Shown here: one piece after another, positions 28,469 to 37,988 of the stretch
Layout of the letters: each line of letters begins with the position of its first letter
How positions within the stretch are numbered: the stretch's first letter is position 1
Origin: GAS188 sp963794475
Lineage (GTDB): Bacteria > Pseudomonadota > Alphaproteobacteria > Rhizobiales > Beijerinckiaceae
NCBI GenBank assembly: GCA_963794475.1
Contig: CAWCDW010000008.1
Coordinates: 453,228 to 517,227 of the forward strand
Length of the DNA: 64,000 bases
Reading direction: 5' to 3'
Made by a program: the position numbers and the translations under genes
Notes under the pieces: generated by a model
Told to the model about the DNA's origin: nothing
The model's input: only the letters and a program-made list of their open reading frames with translations
The model's database searches: none

Positions 28469-29343
28469 GTGCGGCGCCTCGGATCGAACTGGTCGCGCAG
28501 CGCATCGCCGATGAGGTTGAAGCCGAGCACGACGCAAAAGATGGCAAGGCCCGGAAAGGTCGCGATCCACCAGGCGGTGAGGAAGTAGTTGTGGCCGTCG
28601 GCAAGGAGCGCGCCCCAATCGGGCGAGGGCGGTTGTGCGCCAAGCCCGAGGAAGGAGAGCCCCGCCGTCTCGACGACCACCGAGCCCGCCTGCAAGGTCG
28701 CCATCACGATCACGGGCCCGAAGCTGTTTGGCAGCACGTGGCGCAGCATGATGCGCCAGCGCGGCGTGCCGATGGCGCGCGCCGCTCGCACGTAATCGAG
28801 CGCCCGCACCGCGAGCACCTGGCCACGGATGAGGCGGGCGTATTGCGGGGTGTAGACGATGCCGATGGCGATCATCGAGTTGGTGAGGCTCGGGCCAAGG
28901 GCGGCGACGATGATCAGCGCGAGAAGGAGATAAGGGAAGGCCAGGAGCACATCGACCACGCGCATCACGAGGGCATCGACAGCCCCGCCCAGAAAGCCGC
29001 CGACGAGGCCGAGCGCGCTGCCGAGAACGAGCGCGAGGCCGTCGGCGACGACAATCGCGAGCAGCGCCGTGCGCGAGCCGTAAAGCACGCGGCTGAACAC
29101 ATCGCGCCCATATTGATCGGCGCCGAAGAGATGTTGCGCCGAAGGCGGCGCGAGCGCGCTCGCAAGCTCCTGATCGTAAGGATCGTAAGGGGAGAGGAGG
29201 GGGGCTGCCACGGTCAAGAAAAGGAAGGCGAGCACGATCGCGAGGCCGAGCTTCGCCTCGTGCCGGCGCAGGACGCGCGCCACCGGCGCGTACCAGCGCT
29301 CACTCGCGGCGCCAAGCGACGGATGGGGAGCGGCGATGGTCAC
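28465..29343 (-). CDS. Peptide-type ABC importer, permease (OppC/DppC-like)
   Basis: A 292-residue inner-membrane permease with an N-terminal helix (about 32-52) followed by five more hydrophobic segments. The ATPase-coupling EAA loop is YVRAARAIGTPRWRIMLRHVLPN. The block PPSAQHLFGADQYGRDVFSR after the first helix is diagnostic of OppC/DppC. The start is a GTG at 29343 that overlaps the upstream permease stop (GTGA), which fits the pattern of this operon. A much longer open frame to 30342 exists but is a shadow of the other permease. Confidence 0.93.
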   Translation of the reverse strand: MTIAAPHPSLGAASERWYAPVARVLRRHEAKLGLAIVLAFLFLTVAAPLLSPYDPYDQELASALAPPSAQHLFGADQYGRDVFSRVLYGSRTALLAIVVADGLALVLGSALGLVGGFLGGAVDALVMRVVDVLLAFPYLLLALIIVAALGPSLTNSMIAIGIVYTPQYARLIRGQVLAVRALDYVRAARAIGTPRWRIMLRHVLPNSFGPVIVMATLQAGSVVVETAGLSFLGLGAQPPSPDWGALLADGHNYFLTAWWIATFPGLAIFCVVLGFNLIGDALRDQFDPRRRT

Positions 29344-30425
29344 GCGCGGCGTATCCGCGGATCGAGCAGCGTGTAGGAGAGATCGACGAGGAGATTCACC
29401 AGCACGAAGACGAAAGCGATGAAGAGCGCGCCCGCCTGCACCACGGGATAATCGCGCGAGAGGATGGAATCGACCATCAGGCGCCCGAGGCCGGGAAGCG
29501 AGAAGATCGTCTCGGTCAACACGGCGCCGGAAAGCAAAAGCCCGAGCTGGAGCCCGATCACCGTGACGATCGGGATCAGCGCGTTGCGCAACACATGGCG
29601 CAAGATCACCCGCGCGCGCGGAAGCCCCTTGGCTCTCGCGGTGCGCACATGGTCTTGCGTCGCCGTCGCCATCATCTCGGCCCGCGTGATGCGCGCAATG
29701 AAGGCAAGCGGCACGGTCGCGAGCGTGCAGGCGGGAAGGATCAGGTGGCGAAGCGCATCCCAGAACATCGACGGGCTGCCGGCAAGCGCTGCATCGATGA
29801 GGCTCATTCCGGTGATGCGGGGCGGCTCCATGCCAACCTCGGAAAGCCCGCCGATCGGCAGCCAATCGAGCGTGGCGCCGAAGAGGAGAAGGAGCATCAG
29901 CCCGAGCCAGAAAATGGGCATTGAGACGCCGAAGAGCGTGAAGGTCATCGCCACGTTGTCGAAGGTCCGGCCTGGCTTGAGCGACGCGAGAACGCCGGCC
30001 GGGACGCCGACGAAGGTTGCAAGCGCAAGGGCCGCGAGGGTGAGCTGCAGGGTCACCGGAAAGGCGGTGCTCACATCCGTGAAGGCCGCGCGATTGCTCG
30101 TGAGCGAGGTGCCGAAATCGCCATGCGCCGCGGCAACGACGAAGCGCAGATATTGGACGATGATCGGCTGGTCGAGACCGAGCTGAAGGCGAAGCTTCGC
30201 CAATTGCTCGGCGGTGCCCCGATCGCCGAGCAAGAGCATCGCCACGTCGCCCGGCAGCACATGCATGGTGAAGAACACGACGGCGCTGACCCCGATGAGC
30301 ACGATGGTGAGCTGGACGAGGCGCCAGCCGATATAGCGCCAAAGCTCGGCTCGATCGCTTCGCCAGCGCAGGCTCATGCCGATCCGGGCAAAAGGACCGG
30401 CCATGCGTCGAGGTTCAATGGGCAT
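29340..30425 (-). CDS. Peptide-type ABC importer, permease (OppB/DppB-like)
   Basis: First gene of the importer operon. The product is up to 361 residues with a short basic N-terminal tail, a first helix near residues 35-55 and five further helices. The EAA loop reads DHVRTARAKGLPRARVILRHVLRN, and the GDFGTSL block is typical of OppB/DppB. Alternative starts at 30404 and 30377 are possible, since no start has a strong ribosome site. No substrate-binding protein gene is within the operon. RidA lies 128 bases upstream on the same strand and may be co-transcribed. Confidence 0.92.
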   Translation of the reverse strand: MPIEPRRMAGPFARIGMSLRWRSDRAELWRYIGWRLVQLTIVLIGVSAVVFFTMHVLPGDVAMLLLGDRGTAEQLAKLRLQLGLDQPIIVQYLRFVVAAAHGDFGTSLTSNRAAFTDVSTAFPVTLQLTLAALALATFVGVPAGVLASLKPGRTFDNVAMTFTLFGVSMPIFWLGLMLLLLFGATLDWLPIGGLSEVGMEPPRITGMSLIDAALAGSPSMFWDALRHLILPACTLATVPLAFIARITRAEMMATATQDHVRTARAKGLPRARVILRHVLRNALIPIVTVIGLQLGLLLSGAVLTETIFSLPGLGRLMVDSILSRDYPVVQAGALFIAFVFVLVNLLVDLSYTLLDPRIRRA

Positions 30426-30553
30426 CAGGGTCTCATCATGGGATCAGCGCCCCGTGAGGAGGGATTCGCCAAGCTTGTTTTGGGCCGGCATTGTTGACAG
30501 CTTTCCGCTCGGCAATCCAGCTCGGCGCCGCGCGGCCTCGAACCGAGCTCAAT

Positions 30554-30976
30554 TCAAGCTTCGGCGTCCGGAATCACCGCCGTCGCATCGACCTCGACCA
30601 GCCATTCGGGACGCGCGAGAGCGGAGACGACGATGCCGGTCGAGACCGGATGCACACCTTTGAGCCATTTGCCGACGCTGCGATAGACCGGCTCGCGATA
30701 GCGCGGATCGGTGATGTAAATCGTGATCTTGCAGATGTGCTCGAGCCTTGCCCCTGCCTCTTCGAGCAACGTCTTGATGTTGGCCATCGCCTTCTCCGCT
30801 TGGCCCGCGGGATCCCCGATGGCGGCACTTTTCGAAGTTTCGAGATCCTGGCCGACCTGGCCGCGCACGAACACCATCGTGCCGCGCGCGACGACTGCCT
30901 GACAAAGGTCGTTGTCGAGCTTCTGCTCGGGGTAGGTGTCGCGCGTATTGAACTTACGGATGCGTTTATGCGTCAT
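30554..30976 (-). CDS. RidA/YjgF family protein lacking the catalytic arginine
   Basis: A 140-residue member of the RidA/YjgF/UK114 family, normally homotrimeric. Archetypal RidA hydrolyses reactive enamines and imines formed by PLP enzymes, and needs an Arg in an ARSAV-like motif. Here the aligned segment reads VSTGIVV, so that Arg is missing, which suggests another substrate or a binding role. The C-terminal LVEVDATAV block is normal. Its neighbours are the peptide-type importer on one side and, past a small exported protein, DUF1028. RidA-like, DUF1028 and ABC importer genes often cluster in rhizobia. Confidence 0.88.
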   Translation of the reverse strand: MTHKRIRKFNTRDTYPEQKLDNDLCQAVVARGTMVFVRGQVGQDLETSKSAAIGDPAGQAEKAMANIKTLLEEAGARLEHICKITIYITDPRYREPVYRSVGKWLKGVHPVSTGIVVSALARPEWLVEVDATAVIPDAEA

Positions 30977-31264
30977 GAGCCTACTCTGCCGCCACCTTGG
31001 TGGGCGATTTCGTTGCGAACCCTCGCCTGACCGCGCTGTCGCCCGGCGGCAGGAGACTTTCCCGTGAAGGACCTTATCGGAGAGCCCGGCGGATTTCGCG
31101 CGAAATCAGCTGGCCCTTCCCCGAAGGAGCTTCGATGGAACGCAAGATGAGCGAAGGGCGGCGATTGGGCAAATCTTGTGCCGGCCCGCCGAAGGCATGC
31201 CACTCGCGCGCCCGCTCGCCATGAAGGACGACCCAGCTTCCGCGAGACGGTCGCCGGCTTGCGA

Positions 31265-31531
31265 TCAATAGCCTTTAATGCGCACTCCGCCATAGTGGCG
31301 CGCGCAACGCTCGATCTGCGCATCCCTGACCGCTTTCGTTCCTTTCGGGCAGGTGCCCGTCGGGCAGAATTTCGCCCGCACCTCGTGCCGGCAGATGTTG
31401 TAATAGCTCGTCGGGCCGAAGCCCGCGCCGCCATGGCCGCCGCCGGCGCCGCCGCCGCCGCCTTCGGCGAGGCAAGGTGAGCTTATCGCGACGATCGCCG
31501 TTGCAAGAAGGCAGAGGGTCAATTTCGACAT
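31265..31531 (-). CDS. Small exported glycine-rich Cys protein
   Basis: An 88-residue protein with a signal peptide (cleavage about residue 22, LAEGG), a Gly/His-rich stretch (24-40) and a C-terminal part with four Cys and several basic residues. GGAGG lies 7 bases before the ATG, giving strong start support. Function is unknown. A disulfide-containing periplasmic or secreted protein is plausible. Divergent from DUF1028. Confidence 0.75.
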   Translation of the reverse strand: MSKLTLCLLATAIVAISSPCLAEGGGGGAGGGHGGAGFGPTSYYNICRHEVRAKFCPTGTCPKGTKAVRDAQIERCARHYGGVRIKGY

Positions 31532-31621
31532 CGGCAACCTCCGTGCTTGAGACATATCGAGATTGGCATGTTTCGGGCCAAAGGAATAATCTCGATTTCG
31601 TTTTCGCAGCATGGCGGATGC

Positions 31622-32299
31622 ATGACCTTCTCGATTCTCGGATTTTGCCCGCGCAGCGGCATGCTCGGCATGGCCGTCTCCTCTTCGAGCCCGGCCGTCG
31701 CCGCCCGCTGCGCGCATGCTCGCGCCCATGTCGGCGTGGTGGCGACGCAAAACATAACTGACCCGACCCTTGGGCCGAAGGGCCTCGCCCTCCTCGAGGA
31801 GGGCCTCGATGCCGAGCGTGCGCTCGAGCGCCTCAAGGCTCGAGCCTCCCACATCGAATATCGCCAGCTCGTGCTTCTCGATCGAAACGGAAGGAGCGCG
31901 GGCTTCTCCGGAACGAAGACGCTTGGCACCCACGCGCTCATGCTCGGCCGAAACGGCGCCGCCGCAGGCAATCTCCTCAGGAACGCGGAGGTGCCGTCAC
32001 ATATGCTGGCGCGCTTCGATGAGATGGCGGCGCACGACCTCGGCGACCGCCTCATCGAGGCGTTGTCCGCCGGCCTCGGCGGCGGCGGAGAGGCGGGGCC
32101 TGTGCATTCGGCCGGCCTCACCATGGTTCGCGACGTCCCTTGGCCGGTCGCCGATCTGCGCGTCGATTGGCATGACGCCGACCCGATCGGCGAGCTCACC
32201 AAGCTTTGGCGACACTATAAGCCACAGATGAATGATTATGTGGCGCGCGCGCTCAACCCCGAGCAAGCGCCGTCCTACGGCGTGCCCGGAGAGAAGTAG
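31622..32299 (+). CDS. DUF1028 family protein (putative Ntn-hydrolase)
   Basis: A 225-residue DUF1028 protein. The N-terminus (MTFSILGFCPRSGMLG) matches the family start, where Thr2 becomes the terminal residue after Met removal, as expected for an N-terminal nucleophile hydrolase; the assignment to that fold is from family knowledge. Other family blocks are VGVVATQN, GPKGLALLEEG and the C-terminal LRVDWHDADPIGEL. The upstream extension of the frame to 31547 is not conserved. DUF1028 genes often accompany RidA-like proteins and peptide or polyamine importers, as here, which hints at amide or cyclic peptide cleavage. Confidence 0.88.
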   Translation: MTFSILGFCPRSGMLGMAVSSSSPAVAARCAHARAHVGVVATQNITDPTLGPKGLALLEEGLDAERALERLKARASHIEYRQLVLLDRNGRSAGFSGTKTLGTHALMLGRNGAAAGNLLRNAEVPSHMLARFDEMAAHDLGDRLIEALSAGLGGGGEAGPVHSAGLTMVRDVPWPVADLRVDWHDADPIGELTKLWRHYKPQMNDYVARALNPEQAPSYGVPGEK

Positions 32300-32322
32300 C
32301 CGAAGCGGCTACCCACCCGCGC

Positions 32323-33906
32323 CTATCCTGGCAGGACGCGGAACAGCGGCTCGCGTCCAAGGAGCCTGCCCAAGGTCTTCATGCGGCTCATAAGGCGCTC
32401 GCCCGCGAGCGAGCCGAGCCCCGCGGGAAGCGTGAGCACCAGCCTGCCGCCCTCGAGCATCAAGGAGGTGCGCCCGAGCACTCCCGACATGCCGGCCGAG
32501 ATCAGCGAGGCGACCCGGAAGGCCGCGCCGAGAACGCGAGCCCGATCGAGCCCGCGCGCGCTCGCGAGCTCGCGAATGCTCGGCGTGCTGCGCGCGTCGG
32601 ACGAGAAGCCAGCGTGGCGGAAATAGACGGCGAGTGCGAGATAAGCGCGGCTTGGATGATCCACGCCGAAAAGAGGCGCGTGCGCGACGGTGTTGAGGCT
32701 TTGCTCGCCCCGATAATCCGGATGCGCGCTCCAGCCGATGTCGCTCAACAAACAGGCCGCGTGACGCAAGCGCGCCTCGCCCGGCGTCTCGTCGAAAGGC
32801 AGGGTCGCGAAGAACGCATCGCTCCAGGTGATGAGATCGGCGGCATGCGCGGGATCGCGGGCGCGCGCTTCGTTCATCTCGCTCGCCGCCACGATGAGCG
32901 GGTCGGCGCCGCGTTCCACGTCCGTGAGCTGCTCGTAGACGAGGCCCTCGCGCACGCCGGTTGCCGAGATCACGACCTCCTTGGGCTTGCCGATGCGAAT
33001 AATCTCGTCGAGCACCAGCGCGCCATAGGCGAGGAGGGGACGGCGCGCCACATTGACGGCGGCGATGGAATCCAGCGTATCGGCATTGACGCGCTCGACG
33101 AGCTTCACGAACTCGACCGCGTCGCGCACCGGGATGACGTAGCCGTGCATCACCTGGAGCGGATAGGCGCGCTGCCCGATATGCAGGCGCGCGAGCGCCC
33201 GGAAAGTGCCGCCGACCGCGTAGAAGGGGCGACCCTTCACATGACGCATCACGGGACAGGATTCGAGCGTCTCGCGGACGATCTTCTCGGCCTTCTTGAG
33301 CGAGCCGCCGGCCTCATCCATCAGGGTCAAGCCGCCGAGCTTCAACGAAGTGCCTTCCCCGATCTTCTCCTTCTTGAGCGAGACGAGCTCGAGCGAGCCG
33401 CCGCCGAGATCGCCCGCGACGCCGTCGGGCTCGTGCAAGCCGCAGACCACGCCGAGCGCGGAGAGCTCCGCCTCGCGCTCCCCCGAGAGAAGCTCGGGCT
33501 TCACGCCCATGAGATCTTGCACGCGCGCGAGAAAATCCGGACCGTTCTGCGCATCGCGCGCCGCCGCTGTCGCGACGACGCGAGCCTGCTTCACGTTCAT
33601 CTCGGCGCAAAGAATGCGAAAGCGCGCGATCGAGGCGAGCGCCTTGGCCACGGAATCATCGGCGAGCCGCCCCGTGGAGCGCACGGCGCGGCCGAGCCCG
33701 CATAAGGCCTTCTCGTTGAATTGCACGAGGGGCGAGCGCGACACCTTCTCGAAGACGACGAGGCGCACCGAGTTCGAGCCGATGTCGACGACCGCGAAGC
33801 GCTCCGCGGGCGGGACACGCCCTGGGAACGGAATCGGCAGGCGCTCAGCGCTTTCCGGTCTTTTCAAAGAGGCGCTTCGGCCCTGATTCACGTAAAGATC
33901 GTCCAC
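32323..33906 (-). CDS. ppx: Exopolyphosphatase Ppx/GppA family
   Basis: Hydrolyses inorganic polyphosphate, or pppGpp in relatives, from chain ends. The product is up to 527 residues, with the actin-like ATPase-type fold starting at AVVDIGSNSVRL (near residue 40) and the GDLGGGSLEL motif near residue 165. The C-terminal half contains the HD-like helical region (HAACLLSDIGW). The GTG start at 33906 lies 62 bases inside ppk; later GTG codons near 33891 are also possible, and an unusual N-terminal tail of ~35 residues results. Adjacency to ppk gives the usual polyphosphate turnover pair. Confidence 0.93.
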   Translation of the reverse strand: MDDLYVNQGRSASLKRPESAERLPIPFPGRVPPAERFAVVDIGSNSVRLVVFEKVSRSPLVQFNEKALCGLGRAVRSTGRLADDSVAKALASIARFRILCAEMNVKQARVVATAAARDAQNGPDFLARVQDLMGVKPELLSGEREAELSALGVVCGLHEPDGVAGDLGGGSLELVSLKKEKIGEGTSLKLGGLTLMDEAGGSLKKAEKIVRETLESCPVMRHVKGRPFYAVGGTFRALARLHIGQRAYPLQVMHGYVIPVRDAVEFVKLVERVNADTLDSIAAVNVARRPLLAYGALVLDEIIRIGKPKEVVISATGVREGLVYEQLTDVERGADPLIVAASEMNEARARDPAHAADLITWSDAFFATLPFDETPGEARLRHAACLLSDIGWSAHPDYRGEQSLNTVAHAPLFGVDHPSRAYLALAVYFRHAGFSSDARSTPSIRELASARGLDRARVLGAAFRVASLISAGMSGVLGRTSLMLEGGRLVLTLPAGLGSLAGERLMSRMKTLGRLLGREPLFRVLPG

Positions 33907-36097
33907 GTCCTGACAGGCTCGGGTTGGTCATGAAGTAGTGATGGGCGTTGAAGGGAGCTTCCCCCGGCTTCGGCACGATCCGCACGCTCGTCCCCTCGGG
34001 CGTGAAACGCCAGCTCTGCTGGTTGTCGCGAAGATTGGCCACCATGATCTGATCAAGGATTTGCTCATGCACGGTCGCATTGTCGATCGGCAGCATCGCC
34101 TCGACACGCCGATCGAGATTGCGCGTCATGAGGTCGGCCGATGAGATGTAGACATGGGCCTTCTCATGAGGAAGTCCATATCCGCCGCCGAAGCAGTAGA
34201 TGCGGCCGTGCTCGAGAAAGCGCCCGACGATCGACTTTACGTGGATATTGTCCGAGAGGCCCGGCACGCCGGGCTTCAGGCAGCAAATCCCGCGCACGAT
34301 GAGCTCGATACGTACCCCGGCCTGGCTCGCGCGGTAGAGCGCGTCGATGATCTGCGCATCGACGAGGGAATTGCATTTGGCCCATATGGCGGCCGGCCTG
34401 CCCGCTTTGGCGTGCCCGATCTCCTCCTCGATATGTCCGAAGAGGCGTTTCCTCAGCGTCCCCGGAGATACGCTCATGCGCTCGAGCTCGCCGGGCTCGG
34501 CATAGCCGGTGATGAAGTTGAAGATGCGCGCCACATCGCGCGCGATCACCGGATTGGCGGTGAAATACGAGAGGTCCGTGTAGATCTTCGCTGTCGCCGG
34601 ATGGTAATTGCCCGTCCCGACATGGCAATAGCTCGCGAGCTGGCCGCCCTCGCGGCGCACCACTTGCGAGAGCTTGGCGTGCGTCTTCAACTCCACGAAT
34701 CCGAAAACGACTTGCGCACCGGCCCGCTCGAGGTCGCGAGCCCAGCGAATATTCGCCTCTTCATCGAAGCGCGCCTTGAGCTCGACGAGCGCCGTTACCG
34801 ATTTGCCGGCCTCGGCCGCCTCGGCGAGTGTCTTGACGATCGGGGAATCCGATGAGGTGCGATAGAGCGTCTGCTTGATCGCGATGACGTTGGGATCGCC
34901 CGCCGCCTGCTGCAGGAATTGCACCACGACGTCGAAGGATTCGTAAGGGTGGTGAACCACGAAATCCTTCTCGCGAATTGCGGCGAAGCAATCCCCGCCG
35001 TGTTCGCGCACGCGCTCGGGAAAGCGTGGCGTGTACGGCTTGAACTTGAGGTCTGGCCGGTCGTCCCCGATAAGTTGGGAAAGCTCGTTCAAGGCGAGCA
35101 TCCCCTCGACCACGAAAGTCTCCTCCCCTGTCACGTCGAGCTCCTCGGCGAGGAAGCTTCGTAAGCCCTCGGGCATGCGCGCCTCGACCTCGAGCCGGAT
35201 GACGTCGCCGCGCCGCCGCCGCTTGAGCAGCGTCTCGAACATGCGCAAAAGATCCTCGGCCTCTTCCTCGATTTCGAGATCGCTGTCGCGAATGACGCGA
35301 AAGCCGCCGAGCCCCTTCACCACATGCCCGGGGAAGAGCTTGTGGACGAACGCGCCGATGATCTGCTCGAGTGCCACGAACCGCGTCTGACCCGTCTGGG
35401 AAAGATCGGGAAGGCGCACAAAACGCGCGATCTTTTGCGGCACGCGCACGAGCGCGTTGAGCGGACGGCCATCCCCCTGGCGCACGAGATTGACGCCGAG
35501 CGAAAAGGCGAGGTTTGGGATGAAGGGGAAGGGATGCGCCGGGTCGATGGCGAGCGGCGTGAGAACCGGGAAGATATGCTCGAGAAAATGACCTTCGAGC
35601 CAATTGCGTTCGATCGGCGAAAGCTCGGAGGCGCCGAGGATGACGATGCCCTCTCCGGCCATCGCAGCGCGCAATTCGCGCAAGCGCTGCTGCTGATCGC
35701 TCGCGAGGGTGGCCACCTCAACCCCGATCTTCTCGAGTTGCTCGGCCGGATCCAACCCATCCTGCGAGCGCAGCACGACCTTGGCATGGAGCTGCTCGCG
35801 CAGCCCCGAAACCCGCACCATGAAGAACTCGTCGAGATTACTTGCCGAGATCGAGAGAAAACGAAGCTGTTCGAGGAGCGGATGGTTGCGGTTCGAGGCC
35901 TCCTCCATGACGCGCCGATTGAAGCGCAGCCAGGACAATTCGCGGTTGACGAAACGCTCGGGCGACTTCGAGAGGTCGGAAACCTGCGCCGAGGGCGCAG
36001 CCCTCAGCGCAACTTCCTTTGCCTGCACCAGACGTTCCGCGCCGTCCTCCGGCCGCGTACGCTCGAGCGGCTTTGCAACGGTGACGACCTTCGCCAC
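33845..36097 (-). CDS. ppk1: Polyphosphate kinase 1
   Basis: Makes polyphosphate reversibly from ATP at the inner membrane. The 750-residue product has the N, H, C1 and C2 domains of PPK1. The phosphorylated His corresponds to H473 (KTHAKLSQ) and the second essential His to H630 (RFLEHGRIY). Their spacing of 157 equals that of H435 and H592 in E. coli. I place the start at the GTG at 36097, directly after GGGAGAGG; a TTG at 36172 is less likely. It overlaps ppx by 62 bases, so both are one transcript. Confidence 0.96.
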   Translation of the reverse strand: MAKVVTVAKPLERTRPEDGAERLVQAKEVALRAAPSAQVSDLSKSPERFVNRELSWLRFNRRVMEEASNRNHPLLEQLRFLSISASNLDEFFMVRVSGLREQLHAKVVLRSQDGLDPAEQLEKIGVEVATLASDQQQRLRELRAAMAGEGIVILGASELSPIERNWLEGHFLEHIFPVLTPLAIDPAHPFPFIPNLAFSLGVNLVRQGDGRPLNALVRVPQKIARFVRLPDLSQTGQTRFVALEQIIGAFVHKLFPGHVVKGLGGFRVIRDSDLEIEEEAEDLLRMFETLLKRRRRGDVIRLEVEARMPEGLRSFLAEELDVTGEETFVVEGMLALNELSQLIGDDRPDLKFKPYTPRFPERVREHGGDCFAAIREKDFVVHHPYESFDVVVQFLQQAAGDPNVIAIKQTLYRTSSDSPIVKTLAEAAEAGKSVTALVELKARFDEEANIRWARDLERAGAQVVFGFVELKTHAKLSQVVRREGGQLASYCHVGTGNYHPATAKIYTDLSYFTANPVIARDVARIFNFITGYAEPGELERMSVSPGTLRKRLFGHIEEEIGHAKAGRPAAIWAKCNSLVDAQIIDALYRASQAGVRIELIVRGICCLKPGVPGLSDNIHVKSIVGRFLEHGRIYCFGGGYGLPHEKAHVYISSADLMTRNLDRRVEAMLPIDNATVHEQILDQIMVANLRDNQQSWRFTPEGTSVRIVPKPGEAPFNAHHYFMTNPSLSGRGRSLRESGPKRLFEKTGKR

Positions 36098-36411
36098 TTG
36101 CCTCTCCCGTTTCTCGCTTTGGCCTTCCCCTCTATGGCTCTCTTTGATGACCTTACTGCGGCGGGGACGCAAGAAGGCTTGGGCCGGCTTTGCCGAACAG
36201 GGTTATTATCAAGATTCCGAGAAGCAGCCATCAAAATTCGAGCCATTCACGATTGTAGCTCTTATATGTGCGGCGTCGCGACCATGGCTTTCCCGAAAGG
36301 GCGTCTTTTGTGAAAGGGGTGGGCCTCTCCAGAAGCCATTGAACCGGAACATTTTTTCAAGGCTGCCCGATCTCGTGGCATCCCTTCCCCGCGTTAACAG
36401 GGTTCATCAAC
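36098..36411. other. Divergent intergenic region between ppk and the type III PKS
   Basis: 314 bases expected to hold promoters for both polyphosphate genes and the polyketide synthase pair. No Pho-box-like direct repeats or other elements could be identified with confidence. Confidence 0.45.
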
Positions 36412-37464
36412 TTGACGCAGCCCGCATCGCTTTTGGCTCTCGCCACCGCCGTCCCGCCCCATGTGGTGGTGCAGAAGGAGGTGGCCGCGCTTGCCCAGGC
36501 GGTCTTCGCCGAGCGTTACCCAGGCTTCGATCGGCTGGCGCGCGTCTTCGAAACGTCGGGAATCAGGACGCGCTATGCCGTGCGTCCGACGGATTGGTAT
36601 CTCTCGGAGCCAGGCTGGCCCGAGCGGACCGCGGCCTATCTCGATGGCGCCGATGCGCTTTTTGCTCGGGTGACACATGACGCTCTCGAGTCAGCGGGCC
36701 TTGCGCCGCGGGACATCGACACCATTGTCACGGTCTCCTCGACCGGCATTGCGACCCCGAGCCTCGAGGCGCGCGCCTTGAGCCGAATGGGCTTTCGCAG
36801 CGACGTGACGCGGGTCCCCGTGTTCGGGCTTGGCTGCGCCGGGGGCGTGTCGGGATTCTCGATCGCGGCTCGCTTGGCCGAGGCGCGGCCGGGCACCAAT
36901 ATTCTGCTCGTGGTCATCGAGCTGTGCACGCTCGCCTCGCGGCCCGACAGCCTCACCAAGGCCAACATCGTGGCGACCGCTCTCTTCGGAGACGGCGCCG
37001 CGGCCTGCGTGTTGCGCGCGGGAGACGGCGGTCTCGCCGAAATCGAAGCCTCGGGCGAATATACCTGGCCCGAGACGCTTGACCTCATGGGTTGGGACGT
37101 CGACCCGCAAGGTTTCGGCGTGATCTTCGCGCGCGCCATTCCGCCTTTCATCGAGGCCAATTTACGCGTCGCGGTGGATGACGTGCTCGAAAGGCAACGC
37201 CTCGCGCTTGCCGATGTCGACCGTTTCGTCTGTCACCCGGGTGGCGCCAAGGTGGTCACCGCGCTCGAGCGCGCGCTTTCCCTCCCGCAAGGGTCGCTCG
37301 ACCATGAGCGCGAGGTGCTCGCCGCCTACGGCAACATGTCGGCCCCGACCGTGTTCTTCGTGCTCGAGCGTGTCTTGAAAGAAGGCTTGCCGCCGCGCGC
37401 CATGCTCAGCGCGCTCGGCCCCGGCTTCACGGCAAGCCTGGTCTCGCTGAAGAAAGCCGCATGA
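36412..37464 (+). CDS. Type III polyketide synthase (chalcone synthase-like)
   Basis: A 350-residue homodimeric ketosynthase that extends a CoA-linked starter with malonyl-CoA and cyclises it, typically to alkylresorcinols or alkylpyrones in bacteria. The catalytic triad is complete: C142 in GLGCAGGVSG, H275 in CHPGGAK and N308 in YGNMSAPT. The start is a TTG at 36412 (MTQPAS); no ATG lies near the conserved N-terminus, and the ribosome site is weak. Its stop overlaps the start of a methyltransferase of the ICMT type by four bases (ATGA), the arrangement seen in resorcinol/pyrone operons such as srsA-srsB and bpsA-bpsB. Confidence 0.95.
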   Translation: MTQPASLLALATAVPPHVVVQKEVAALAQAVFAERYPGFDRLARVFETSGIRTRYAVRPTDWYLSEPGWPERTAAYLDGADALFARVTHDALESAGLAPRDIDTIVTVSSTGIATPSLEARALSRMGFRSDVTRVPVFGLGCAGGVSGFSIAARLAEARPGTNILLVVIELCTLASRPDSLTKANIVATALFGDGAAACVLRAGDGGLAEIEASGEYTWPETLDLMGWDVDPQGFGVIFARAIPPFIEANLRVAVDDVLERQRLALADVDRFVCHPGGAKVVTALERALSLPQGSLDHEREVLAAYGNMSAPTVFFVLERVLKEGLPPRAMLSALGPGFTASLVSLKKAA

Positions 37465-37964
37465 CGGCGGCGCCGCTCGTTCTCGGCTTCGTCACGCTGC
37501 AGCGAGGCGCGGAGCTCATCCTCGCCGGGCGAAACACGAGAAGGCTGTTGGCGAAGGGCGCGATCGAGGCGGCTCGCGCGCACTATCCGCTCATCGTCGG
37601 CTTGCACGCGGCTTGGCTTCTCGGTCTCTGGTTCCTGGCTTTCGAGGCGCAGCTGCGCGTCGCTTGGCTTTTCGCCTTCGTGCTTCTGCAGCTCTTGCGC
37701 ATCTGGGTGATCGCGAGCCTCGGCGGGCGCTGGACGACGCGCATCATCGTGACGCAAGGCGCCGAACGCGTGCGCCGTGGACCTTATCGCTTTCTCGCGC
37801 ACCCAAATTACGTGGTCGTCGCGGGCGAGATCGGGGTTCTGCCGCTCGTCTTCGGGCTTCCCTGGTACGCGCTCGCCTTCTCACTCGCCAATGCGGCCGT
37901 GCTCATGATTCGCATTCGCGCCGAAAATGCGGCCTTGCGCATGTCCTCGCACCCGTTTTCGTGA
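37461..37964 (+). CDS. ICMT-type membrane methyltransferase coupled to the PKS
   Basis: A 167-residue integral membrane protein of the isoprenylcysteine carboxyl methyltransferase family. There are about four hydrophobic segments, with the SAM-binding signature RRGPYRFLAHPNYV near residues 108-122 and a Glu-containing segment after it. In bacteria such proteins next to type III polyketide synthases methylate the polyketide product (BpsB and SrsB), and the four-base overlap with the synthase gene supports that job here. Prenylated protein substrates are not expected. Confidence 0.9.
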   Translation: MTAAPLVLGFVTLQRGAELILAGRNTRRLLAKGAIEAARAHYPLIVGLHAAWLLGLWFLAFEAQLRVAWLFAFVLLQLLRIWVIASLGGRWTTRIIVTQGAERVRRGPYRFLAHPNYVVVAGEIGVLPLVFGLPWYALAFSLANAAVLMIRIRAENAALRMSSHPFS

Positions 37965-37988
37965 CGAGGCGGGGTTTCGCGCGCCGGC

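Noticed and set aside
28465..30342. A 625-residue permease fusion
   Set aside because: The first half is out of frame with the OppB-like gene and unlike any protein; a GTG start at 29343 overlapping the upstream stop explains the OppC-like gene.
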